64,000 bases of DNA, from positions 1 to 64,000 of the forward strand of contig NZ_JAGGOJ010000013.1 of assembly GCF_018614575.1 (NCBI RefSeq). The letters are read 5' to 3'. Origin of the DNA: Streptomyces sp. ISL-10. GTDB lineage: Bacteria > Actinomycetota > Actinomycetes > Streptomycetales > Streptomycetaceae. The stretch's first letter is position 1. Each line of letters starts with the position of its first letter. The position numbers were made by a program, and so were the translations under genes. The notes beneath the pieces were generated by a model. The model did no database searches. It had not been told where the DNA came from and was given only the letters and a program-made list of their open reading frames with translations. Of this stretch, positions 43,421-51,747 are shown one piece after another.

Positions 43421-44323
43421 TCACTTGACGGCGCCTGCCATGACGCCGGAGACGAACTGCCGCTGGAAGGCGAAGAACACGATCAGCGGGATGATCATCG
43501 ATACGAACGCGCCGGGCGCGAGCACGTCGATGTTGTTGCCGAACTGCCGTACCTGGCGCTGGAGCGCGACCGTGATCGGCGCGGACTCGGAGTCCGCGAA
43601 GATCAGCGCGACCAGCATGTCGTTCCACACCCACAGGAACTGGAAAATGCCCAGCGAGGCGATCGCCGGCCCGCCCAGCGGCATCACGACGCGGGTGAAC
43701 AGACGGATTTCGCCCGCCCCGTCGAGCCGGGCCGCCTCCAGCAGTTCCCTCGGGATCTCCGCGAAGAAGTTGCGCAGCAGGAAGATCGCGAAGGGCAGCC
43801 CGAAGGCGACATGAAACAGGATCACGCCGATCGTCGTCTCGAAGATGCCGATCACGCCGAACAGCTCGGACACCGGCACGAGCGCGACCTGCACGGGGAC
43901 GACGAGGAGGCCGACGACGACCATGAACCACCAGTCGCGGCCCGGGAACTCCATCCACGCGAAGGCGTACCCGGCGAGCGCGCCGATCACCACGACGAGC
44001 ACGGTGGCCGGAACGGTGATCAGGACGGTGGAGAGGAGGGAGTCGGTGATCGCCTCGTTCTGGAGGAGGCGGGAGTAGTTCTCGGTGGTGAGCTCGGCGG
44101 GCGCGGTCAGGACCTTCCACCAGCCGCTCTCGGCGATGTCACCGGGGCTGCGAAGGGAGGAGAGCAGCAGACCGACGGTCGGCATCAGCCAGAAGAGGGC
44201 GGCGAGGACGAGGCAGACCCGCAGCACGCCGCCGCCGGTGCGGGCGGCGACGCGGGCGGCGAGGGACTGCTTCGCCTTGACGGGCACGGCGCTGGTGCCG
44301 GTCCTGCTGCTCACGGTGCTCAT
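43421..44323 (-). CDS. Carbohydrate ABC transporter permease (MalG/AglG type)
   Basis: 300 residues. Six transmembrane segments and the cytoplasmic EAA loop RELLEAARLDGAGEIRLFTRVVMPL (about 210-235) that docks on the ATPase. Inner-membrane component of a sugar importer, paired with the MalF-type gene upstream. No ATPase gene is in the operon; Streptomyces share the MsiK ATPase for such importers. The start ATG overlaps a TGA in the tail-like copy described below. Confidence 0.93.
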   Translation of the reverse strand: MSTVSSRTGTSAVPVKAKQSLAARVAARTGGGVLRVCLVLAALFWLMPTVGLLLSSLRSPGDIAESGWWKVLTAPAELTTENYSRLLQNEAITDSLLSTVLITVPATVLVVVIGALAGYAFAWMEFPGRDWWFMVVVGLLVVPVQVALVPVSELFGVIGIFETTIGVILFHVAFGLPFAIFLLRNFFAEIPRELLEAARLDGAGEIRLFTRVVMPLGGPAIASLGIFQFLWVWNDMLVALIFADSESAPITVALQRQVRQFGNNIDVLAPGAFVSMIIPLIVFFAFQRQFVSGVMAGAVK

Positions 44324-44460
44324 CGTGCTGCCCCCTTCCGCGTCCTCCTGCTGTTGCTGAGCCGGTCCGGGGGGCGAGCCCCGGACCCTCGGCAGGGGGC
44401 GGGCGTGGTGCGGCCAGACCTCATCGCCCTGCCTCCTTCCGCATCCTCCTGATGTTGAAG
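44320..44460. repeat. Duplicated malF tail flanking a 61-bp insert
   Basis: About 40 bp at 44421-44460 (end of the MalF-type gene, with its stop) recurs at 44320-44359 with 33 of 40 bases identical by eye. In the second copy a TGA overlaps the malG-type start. The 61 bp between holds a 9-bp hairpin (GGTCCGGGG at 44364-44372 and complement at 44379-44387). On the minus strand the two tails would read NIRRMRKEAGR and NSRRTRKGAAR. Confidence 0.85.
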
Positions 44461-45767
44461 AACATCACCGGCAGCACCAGCAGAAGCAGCAGCACGGCGA
44501 TCGCGCTGCCGAGTCCGAGATTCGCGTCGGTGCCGAACGACGAGCGGTACAGCTGGAGCGCGAGCACGTTCGCGTCGTCCTGGGAGGAGCCCGGCGCGAT
44601 GATGAACACCAGGTCGAAGATCTTGAGCACGTTGATCATCAACGTCACCAGCACCACCGCGAGGACGGGCGCCAGCAGCGGCACGGTCACCTTGCGGAAG
44701 ACCTGCCACTCGTTCGCGCCGTCCACGCGTGCCGCCTCCAGCAGTTCGCGCGGCACGCTCGCCAGCCCCGCGGCGATCAGCACCATCGCGAAGCCCGCCC
44801 ACATCCACACATAGCTGCCGATGATCGCGGGTGTGACCAGGTTCGGACCGAGCCAGTTCACGCCGTTGTACGGCTCACGGAAGTTCTCCGCCGGCAGCCG
44901 CAGCAGCGCGCCGTCCGCCGAGTCGGGCAGGGTGAACCGCCCGTCCGCGCCGGCCCGCGCCTCCGCTACGACCTTGCCGTCCTTGACCGCCTCCACCTTG
45001 ATGCCCTTGAGCCCGAGCTCCTTGGGGTCGACGGCGTTCGGCTTGCCGCCGCCGCCCCGGGTGAAGTCCAGCCACGCCGTGCCGGTGATCTCGCCCGGCT
45101 CGGCCTCCGGCGTCTTCGCGGGCTGCGCGTCCGACGGCATCTTCGCGGGAGCCACCCCGACCAGCGGCAACTGCACGCTCTTCCCGGCCGTGACCGGTTC
45201 CTTGGTGACGAACGAACCGCCGCCGCCCGCCTTCAGCGGATGCACCGGCAGCGGATGCGCCTTGGGGAAACCGGCCGACTCGCTGAACGTGTCGTGCACG
45301 CCCACCCAGACCGCGTTGGCGACGCCGCGCTCCGGGTCCTGCTCGTACACCAGCCGGAAGATGATGCCCGCGGCGAGCATCGAGATCGCCATGGGCATGA
45401 AGACAACCAGCTTGAACGCCGTGCCCCAGCGGATCCGCTCCGTGAGCACCGCGAAGATCAGCCCCAGCGCGGTGGAGACCGTCGGCGCGACGACCACCCA
45501 GATCGCGTTGTTCTTCACCGCGGTCAGGATGGTGTCGTCGGTGAAGATCTCGACATAGTTGTCCAGCCCGGCGAAACCGGTGCCGGGCTGGTCGAAGAAG
45601 GACCGGTAGAGCGAGTACCCGATCGGGTAGACCACGAGCGCGCCCAGCAGCACGAGAGCCGGCAGCAGGAATCCCGCCGCCACGACTTTACGTGTGCCTG
45701 TCACGCTCTTGCGCTTGTCGGCGGGGGGCGCCGGACGGGCCGGCCCCCCCGCGGTCGCGGCCGCCAC
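44421..45767 (-). CDS. Carbohydrate ABC permease (MalF/AglF type) with large periplasmic insertion
   Basis: 448 residues from a GTG 4 nt after the binding-protein stop. The first helices lie at about 28-52, 85-110 and 118-140. Residues 155-300 form an extra loop that includes a hydrophilic domain (GTAWLDF... GLKGIKVEAVKDGKVVAEARAGADGRFTLP) resembling carboxypeptidase-regulatory/SpaA-like folds. After it the conserved EAA loop ELLEAARVDGANEWQVFRKV (about 341-360) and later helices follow. Such insertions occur in alpha-glucoside-type permeases. Confidence 0.9.
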   Translation of the reverse strand: MAAATAGGPARPAPPADKRKSVTGTRKVVAAGFLLPALVLLGALVVYPIGYSLYRSFFDQPGTGFAGLDNYVEIFTDDTILTAVKNNAIWVVVAPTVSTALGLIFAVLTERIRWGTAFKLVVFMPMAISMLAAGIIFRLVYEQDPERGVANAVWVGVHDTFSESAGFPKAHPLPVHPLKAGGGGSFVTKEPVTAGKSVQLPLVGVAPAKMPSDAQPAKTPEAEPGEITGTAWLDFTRGGGGKPNAVDPKELGLKGIKVEAVKDGKVVAEARAGADGRFTLPDSADGALLRLPAENFREPYNGVNWLGPNLVTPAIIGSYVWMWAGFAMVLIAAGLASVPRELLEAARVDGANEWQVFRKVTVPLLAPVLAVVLVTLMINVLKIFDLVFIIAPGSSQDDANVLALQLYRSSFGTDANLGLGSAIAVLLLLLVLPVMFFNIRRMRKEAGR

Positions 45768-45771
45768 GACT

Positions 45772-47127
45772 TCAGCTCTTGTAGGCCTTGGCCGCGTCGG
45801 CCTCCAGCCTCTGCTGGATGCCCGCGACGTCCTTCGGGTTCTTCAGGAAGTCCTGGAGCGCCTTCCACTCGCCCTTGCCCGGCGTACCGCCGAACGACTG
45901 CGGCATCTGGTCCGACATGTCGAAGCGGAAGTCGTCGCCGGCCGCGATCAGCGCCTTGGCGATGTCGCGCTGCACGTCGTTCGGGTACGCGGCCGCGTCA
46001 AGGGACTTGTTGGGCGAGATGAAGCCGCCCGCCGCCGCCGAGATCGCCGCCGCGTCGGGCGAGGCGAGGAACGTCAGCAGCGCCTGCGCGCCCTTGCTGT
46101 CCTTCAGTGCCACGGCCGCGTCACCGCCCGTCACCACGGGTGCCTTCTCGCCGACCGCGGGGAACGGGAAGACCTTCGCCTCGGTCCCGATCTTCGCGTC
46201 CGTCTGGGCGATGTTGACCGTCACGAAGTCGCCCTCGAAGACCATCGCGGCCTTCGGCTGGTCGCCACCGCTGAAGGTCTGCGTGACGGACGCCGGGAAC
46301 TCGGTCTGCAGCGCGCCGTCCGTGCCGCCCGCGATCAGCGACGGCTTGCCGAACAGCTGGCCGAGCGTGGTGAGCGCGTCCTTGACCGAAGGGTCGGTCC
46401 ACTTGATCTCGTGCTTGGCCAGCTGGTCGTACTTCTCCGGACCGGCCTGCGAGAGGTACACGTTCTCGAACCAGTCGGTGAGAGTCCAGCCGTCCGCGCC
46501 CGCGATCGAGACCGGCGTGACACCCGAGGCGGAGATCGTCTCCGCCGTCGCCATGAAGTCCTTCCACGTCTTCGGCGCACTCGCACCCGCGTTCTCGAAG
46601 ACCGTGTTGTTGTACCAGATGAGGGACTTGTTGGCGGCCTTGTAATACACGCCGTACTGAGTGCCGTCCACCGCGCCCAGGTCCTGCCAGCCCTTCGAGT
46701 AGTTCTTCGCGAGCTGCTCCCTGGCCTCCGGGCCGACCGGCTTGGCCCACTTGCGCTGCACGGCCTGCTGGATCGCGCCGACCTGCGGCAGCATCGCCAC
46801 GTCCGGCGGGCTGCCGCCGGCGATCTTCGTTCCGAGGAAGTTGACGATCGGGTCCTGGGCGGGCACGAAGGTGACGTTCGCGCCCGTGCGCTTCTCGAAC
46901 TCGTTCAGGACCTTGGTGAAGTTCTCCTGCTCCGGGCCGCTCCAGACGGCCGCGACCTGGATGCTCTCGCCGTCCAGCTTGGGCAGCTGGACGGTCGTCG
47001 GCGCCTCGGTGGTCTGCTTGCCCTTCGGCTCCCCGGCGTCACTGTCGGCGCCGCATCCGGCGAGGGTGAGCGCGCCGATGGCGGCGAGCGTCACCGCGGC
47101 CCTGCTCGTACGAAGAGTTGTGCGCAT
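45772..47127 (-). CDS. Sugar-binding lipoprotein of ABC transporter
   Basis: 451 residues from ATG 47127. The signal peptide ends in the lipobox LTLAGC, with C25 the lipidation site. The rest is a family 1 extracellular solute-binding protein with two lobes. A charged tail ends in EADAAKAYKS. First gene of a binding protein-MalF-MalG operon. The substrate is probably an oligosaccharide (alpha-glucoside-like relatives); no regulator is adjacent. Confidence 0.93.
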   Translation of the reverse strand: MRTTLRTSRAAVTLAAIGALTLAGCGADSDAGEPKGKQTTEAPTTVQLPKLDGESIQVAAVWSGPEQENFTKVLNEFEKRTGANVTFVPAQDPIVNFLGTKIAGGSPPDVAMLPQVGAIQQAVQRKWAKPVGPEAREQLAKNYSKGWQDLGAVDGTQYGVYYKAANKSLIWYNNTVFENAGASAPKTWKDFMATAETISASGVTPVSIAGADGWTLTDWFENVYLSQAGPEKYDQLAKHEIKWTDPSVKDALTTLGQLFGKPSLIAGGTDGALQTEFPASVTQTFSGGDQPKAAMVFEGDFVTVNIAQTDAKIGTEAKVFPFPAVGEKAPVVTGGDAAVALKDSKGAQALLTFLASPDAAAISAAAGGFISPNKSLDAAAYPNDVQRDIAKALIAAGDDFRFDMSDQMPQSFGGTPGKGEWKALQDFLKNPKDVAGIQQRLEADAAKAYKS

Positions 47128-47304
47128 TGCTGCCCCGTCTCTCCCGTGCGCTGCTGTCCCGTGACAGCCAGGTCTACGCCCGAGCTCCGGGTGTCGCAAT
47201 ACCGCCCCCGGCGACCACCGACCTTTCGTGATGGCCTTGTGACGCGATGTCAGGCGTATGGCTCACGGGGGGTGGCGGGCGGCGCGGCGGCACGGGCCAG
47301 GCCT

Positions 47305-47426
47305 GCGCCGGGGTGAGGAGTGGGCGCGCGTCAGGCTGTGCCGGGGTGAGGAGTGGGCGCGCGTCAGGCCCTGGGCCGGGATGAGAAGTGAGGGTGGGTC
47401 AGGTCTGCGCCGGGATGAGGGGCGGG
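47305..47426. repeat. 33-35 bp tandem repeats at the end of the FHA-FtsK gene
   Basis: Units start near 47305, 47338, 47373 and 47407 (the last partial, running into the gene). Read on the minus strand each contains a form of CAYCCCGGCNCAG followed by CCTGA or a variant, which in the gene is the sequence encoding its last residues and stop codon. Confidence 0.8.
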
Positions 47427-50400
47427 ACCGGGCCTGCGTTGACCGACTGGGCGGCCCGTTGCAGCGCGCTCGCGAGCAGGGCGAGATCCGTCGGCCCGTT
47501 GCCCAGTTCGCGGACGGGGCGGCGGGTCGGCGGATCGCCCATCCGCTCCCACTCCAGCGGGACGACCGTGGGACGCAGAGTCGCCGTCCGCGGTATGCGC
47601 CCCGTGACACGGCCGCTCTGGAACGGTGTCACCCGGCCGTCCGGATGCCCCAGCCTGCCCCGGCCGGGTGCCGGATCGTCCGGCCCCGGCGCCACGGGCG
47701 GCGCCTGAAGCACCACACGGAGCCGCGCGCCCTCCGCCAGCCGCGTGTCCGCCGTCCGGTCGGGCCGCGAGGACGTCGCCACCAGATGCACGCCGAGCCG
47801 CTCGCCGTCCTTGGCCACCGCCTCCAGGGCCCGTACGACCGAACCCGCGGCCGGCCGGCCGGCGCTGCCGAGCGCGGGGGCCACCAGCGCGTCGAAGTCG
47901 TCCACCAGCACCACGAGCCGGGGCAGGGGGTCCGGCTCCTGGCTCTGCGTACGCCCGCCGGGGCGCAGCCGCAGGGTCCCGGAGGGCGGCGACTCCAGAT
48001 CGCCGCGCTGCTCGGCGGGGCTCGGGCCGCGCTGGCCGACTATTCGGCCCGAGACCTCGCGCCGCGCCTGCCACTCGGCGAAGTCCGACCCGTCCAGAAG
48101 CTCCGCGCGACGCTTCAGCTCGGCGCCCAGAGCCTGCGCGAACACCCTCATGCGGACCGGATCGCTTGCCACCAAGTGCTCGGTGACATGCGGCAGCTCC
48201 GTGCACGCCGCCAGGCCCTCGCCGCGCTCGCCGCCCGCGCCGTCGACCAGCAGCAGACCGAGCCGGTCCGGGCGGGCGGCGGCGGCCAGGGACGCGGCGA
48301 CCGCGCGCAGCAGCTCCGTGCGGCCGCTGCCCGCCGGGCCCTCGATCAACAGGTGCGGGCCCTCCTCGGTGAGATCCACGACGAGCGGGCCGCGGGGCCC
48401 GGCGCCGAGGACAACCGTGCCGTCGCCCGCCGTGGCCCAACGCGCCATCAGCGAGGCGGGCGTGGCCCGGGCGAGCTCCAGCTCGTCCAGCAGCCGGGCC
48501 GACTGCGGCAGCGCCGCAACTCGTCCCTGATGCGTTGAAGCACCCTCGGCGCGCAGAGGCGCGAGCGCGCGCGCGAAACGCTCGGCCCACGCCGGTGACA
48601 CCGCGTCCACCGCGCCGACCGTGCCATGGCCGACGGGCCGGCCGCCGGCCACCCGCATCAGCCGCAGCGCTGTCGCCACGTCACCGCTGAGCATCGCGAC
48701 CGCACCGCACTCGCGGAACGCCGGCGACGCCGCGCACGCGGACTCGTAGGTCGCCGCCACGGGAGACAGAGGGGAGGCGGCCGGGGTCTCGGCCAGACAG
48801 ATCAGATGGATCCCCGCGGCCGGGCCCGCTCCGGCGAGCCGCGCGGTGGTCTCACGAAGCGCGGCGGACCCCGGGTCGCCGTCGACGATCACGACCGTAC
48901 GCGGGCCCGTGTGCCGGTCGGCCGCGTCCGCGACGGCCCGGTGGTCGGCGCTCGGCCAGCCCTGACCGAGCGGCCCCTCGTCCAGCCTGCGCGTCAGCTC
49001 GGCGGTGCGGGCGGTGGCCTGATCGCGGTCGTAGGCGAGCAGGAGCCGGCAGTCCTGGCCGTGCGCGGGGCGCAGATGCGGCAGCCAGCCGAGCCACGCC
49101 CATTCGCCCAGGCGCTCTTCCCGGCTGCGGGCGCGGTCCGTGCTGATCAGCACGATCTCCAGATCGGACGGGGAGTGCAGCGCGGCGAGCTGGGCGACGG
49201 CGGAGCGCGCGAGTCCGGCCAGCCGCGCCCGCGGACCGGCCAGCCCTAGGGAGCCTGCCTCGCGCAGCGCCACGGTCACCGGCACGGCGGGCAGCTCGGC
49301 GCGGTCCGTCGTACCGAGCCGGATGACGAGGGACTCCGGGTGCCCGGAGCCTCGCTCCCACAGCCGCGGGCCGGGGCCGAGCGCGGTGAGCAGCACGGTC
49401 GCGGGGTCGGGCCATGCCTCGACCGCGGGCGGCCCCGCGGCGACCGCGGGCCCGCCCGGCTGGGACTGCTCCACCACGCGCGCGTCGCGGCCGCCGGTCA
49501 GTCGACGGGCCCAGGCCCCGATGCCGCGGCGCCGGGCCGTGCCCCCCTCGGGGGTCCGGCTGCGGACCGGCTCCCCACCGGAGGCGTCGAGCGCCCGGGC
49601 GTGGGTGTGGCCGCCCGTGGGGACGTACTGCGCGGGGACGCGCGGGCTCGTGACGTCGGCGCGGTAGGTCTGCGACCCTCGCGCTTCGGCCTCGCCCCCG
49701 TCGGCACGGAAGGTCTGCGACCCGCCGCGCCCGCCGAACTGCCCGGGCCCTTCGCCCGGGCCGGCCGCCTGAGGACGGCTGCCTGCGCTGCTGTCCCGGT
49801 GTGGATCGCCCCACGCGTCGCCACGGCTGCCTGCACCGTGTGCGTCGCCCTGTCCGTGCGGGTCGGCGGGCTCGGGCCACGCGTCGCCACGGCTGCCCGC
49901 ACCGCCTGCGCCGCTTGACCGGTGCGGGTCGGTCGGCTCGGGCCACGCGCCCGCGCGGCTGCCGGTGCCGTCGGCTTCCCGACGCCCGTACGGGTCCGCC
50001 GGGTCCGGCCAGTGCGGCCCGCCCTCGTCCTGTGCGTGCGGGCCGGACTGGCTGCTGCGGGTGCCGGAGCCGGCGGTGTCGCCGGTGCCGTACGGGTCAG
50101 TGGCCCACTGGGGTCGGTGGCCGCTCGGGTCCTGAGTGCCCGCGCGTTCCCCGTCTGCGCCGAGTCCGTACGAGTCCGGCCGTTCGGCCCACCCGGGTCC
50201 GCGGCCGCCCGTGCCCGCCGCGTCCGCGCTGGCCGCCGTGTCTGCGCTGGCCGCCGTGTCTGCGCCGGCCGCCGTGTCTGCGCCGGCCGCGCTGTCCGGC
50301 CCGTGCGAACCCGCGCCTCGCGCGTCCTCAGCCCCGGCGCTGCCCGCGCCGGTGCCGCCGGGCCCTCGCGAGCCCGGGGCCATTGGCCACGTGTCCCGGC

Positions 50401-51328
50401 GGCCTGTGGTCGCGCCAGGGGCGACTGCCTCTTCTGTGTACGCGCCGGTCGCGCCGTACGTGTCGGCCTGTCCGGCCCACTGCGGCCTGCGACCGCCCGC
50501 GCCCTGCCCATCCGCAGCCCGGTCGCCGCCGGGACCCAGCGGACCTGCGCCCTGCGTGCCCGCGTCGCCCGGGCTGCGCAAATCCGTGCTCCCGCCGCCG
50601 GGCGGGCCGCCCGCGGCGGATGCGGGCCGGCCGGTGGGCGAGCCCGTACCGGAAGGGCCGTCCGGTATGGGACGGGGCTCGGACGGGCGGGACACCCGCA
50701 GGTGGCCCTCGCCGTCCGGTGTCGTCGTCAGCGGCTCCGGCGGCGGCGCAGCCGTCAGGCGCAGCCTCGACTCACCAAGGCGCAGCAGCGCCCCCGCCGG
50801 GAGGCGGACCGGGCGCGTGTCGACGGATTCGCCGTCGACCGTCGTGCCGTTCGTCGAGCCCAGGTCCGCGACCGTCACGCGGCCGTCGTCCGTCACGGTG
50901 ACCGCACAGTGCAGCCGGGAGACGTCCGGGTCGTCCAGCGGCACATCGGCGTCGGCCGAGCGGCCGACGTCTATCCGGCCGCCGTGCAGCAGATGGACGC
51001 CGCCCGCGTCCGGCCCGGCCACGACATGGAGCCTGGCCGTCGCCTGGACGCCGTGCGAGTCGTCGTCGACGGGGGACTGGAGGGCGAGGACGGCGCCGTC
51101 CACCAGCGGTGGCTCGCCGAGCGTGCGCCGCTGCGGATCGAGCCGCTCCTGCCCCGCGTAGAGCACGACGGCGCCCGAGGTCTCCGGGCCGGAGACGGCG
51201 GCGGCCAGACCGGAGGCCACCGCGGCCAGCGCGGTCCCCGCGGGCGCGGTGACCAGCACATCGCAAGGGCGCCCCGCGGTCGCGGACGATCCCCCGCGCG
51301 GCGCAAGCACAGTCAGCCGGATCTGCAT
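47399..51328 (-). CDS. FHA-domain protein with degenerate FtsK/EccC-like ATPase module
   Basis: 1309 residues from ATG 51328. An N-terminal ubiquitin-like stretch is followed by an FHA domain (about 98-195; GRS at 122-124, SRLH at 137-140, GSTNGT at 157-162), which binds phosphothreonine. Residues about 200-640 are low-complexity (Gly, Pro, Ala, Asp, Ser) with internal repeats. The last 650 residues carry two FtsK/EccC-like modules. The P-loop equivalent, EGPAGSGRTELL, has Arg1003 in place of Lys, and a Walker B-like LVVLVDDFDAL follows. Probably a scaffold regulated by the nearby kinases. Confidence 0.85.
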   Translation of the reverse strand: MQIRLTVLAPRGGSSATAGRPCDVLVTAPAGTALAAVASGLAAAVSGPETSGAVVLYAGQERLDPQRRTLGEPPLVDGAVLALQSPVDDDSHGVQATARLHVVAGPDAGGVHLLHGGRIDVGRSADADVPLDDPDVSRLHCAVTVTDDGRVTVADLGSTNGTTVDGESVDTRPVRLPAGALLRLGESRLRLTAAPPPEPLTTTPDGEGHLRVSRPSEPRPIPDGPSGTGSPTGRPASAAGGPPGGGSTDLRSPGDAGTQGAGPLGPGGDRAADGQGAGGRRPQWAGQADTYGATGAYTEEAVAPGATTGRRDTWPMAPGSRGPGGTGAGSAGAEDARGAGSHGPDSAAGADTAAGADTAASADTAASADAAGTGGRGPGWAERPDSYGLGADGERAGTQDPSGHRPQWATDPYGTGDTAGSGTRSSQSGPHAQDEGGPHWPDPADPYGRREADGTGSRAGAWPEPTDPHRSSGAGGAGSRGDAWPEPADPHGQGDAHGAGSRGDAWGDPHRDSSAGSRPQAAGPGEGPGQFGGRGGSQTFRADGGEAEARGSQTYRADVTSPRVPAQYVPTGGHTHARALDASGGEPVRSRTPEGGTARRRGIGAWARRLTGGRDARVVEQSQPGGPAVAAGPPAVEAWPDPATVLLTALGPGPRLWERGSGHPESLVIRLGTTDRAELPAVPVTVALREAGSLGLAGPRARLAGLARSAVAQLAALHSPSDLEIVLISTDRARSREERLGEWAWLGWLPHLRPAHGQDCRLLLAYDRDQATARTAELTRRLDEGPLGQGWPSADHRAVADAADRHTGPRTVVIVDGDPGSAALRETTARLAGAGPAAGIHLICLAETPAASPLSPVAATYESACAASPAFRECGAVAMLSGDVATALRLMRVAGGRPVGHGTVGAVDAVSPAWAERFARALAPLRAEGASTHQGRVAALPQSARLLDELELARATPASLMARWATAGDGTVVLGAGPRGPLVVDLTEEGPHLLIEGPAGSGRTELLRAVAASLAAAARPDRLGLLLVDGAGGERGEGLAACTELPHVTEHLVASDPVRMRVFAQALGAELKRRAELLDGSDFAEWQARREVSGRIVGQRGPSPAEQRGDLESPPSGTLRLRPGGRTQSQEPDPLPRLVVLVDDFDALVAPALGSAGRPAAGSVVRALEAVAKDGERLGVHLVATSSRPDRTADTRLAEGARLRVVLQAPPVAPGPDDPAPGRGRLGHPDGRVTPFQSGRVTGRIPRTATLRPTVVPLEWERMGDPPTRRPVRELGNGPTDLALLASALQRAAQSVNAGPVPPLIPAQT
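50226..50297. repeat. 18-bp tandem repeat in the FHA-FtsK gene
   Basis: Four units of GCGCTGGCCGCCGTGTCT (third and fourth slightly diverged) encode, on the minus strand, repeats of the type ADTAAS/ADTAAG. They lie in the low-complexity linker, so copy number may vary between strains. Confidence 0.8.
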
Positions 51329-51747
51329 CGCCGTCAGCAATCCCTTCTGCGCGGGGTACCCGGCAGGGGAGTCGCCCTGATCGCCCCCCGCCCGGCACGG
51401 GCCACGGGCTCCCTCCCACGGCCATGTGCTGAGGGCATCCTCGCACCTGCCGCCGACAACACGCCCGGGCCTCGCCCATAAGTGATCTTGAATGGTCGGC
51501 TCTGGGCGCAAAAGTGCCTGGTTGGGACAGGAACCGGAACGGCCGCGCGACCGATCGTGAGGTTCGCTGCACTTCCGCGCGGCAACCATCCGTACGATGC
51601 CCGCGTCTGTCTTCGAACGAAAGGCATCGGGACGAGCGCCGCCGGTGATCCGTTCGGCACCATTACAGTGGGTCGGACACCCCGGCGGCCCGCAGGATCA
51701 TCGGCAGGCCCGGGTTCCAGAGGACCGACCAGCAGGGAGCGCATGAC
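51329..51747. other. Divergent region between FHA-FtsK gene and pkaA
   Basis: 419 bp without a gene. One candidate ECF-type promoter toward pkaA is GGAAC at 51536-51540 with CGT 15 bp later at 51556-51558. It is a weak match. No other clear element. Confidence 0.35.
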
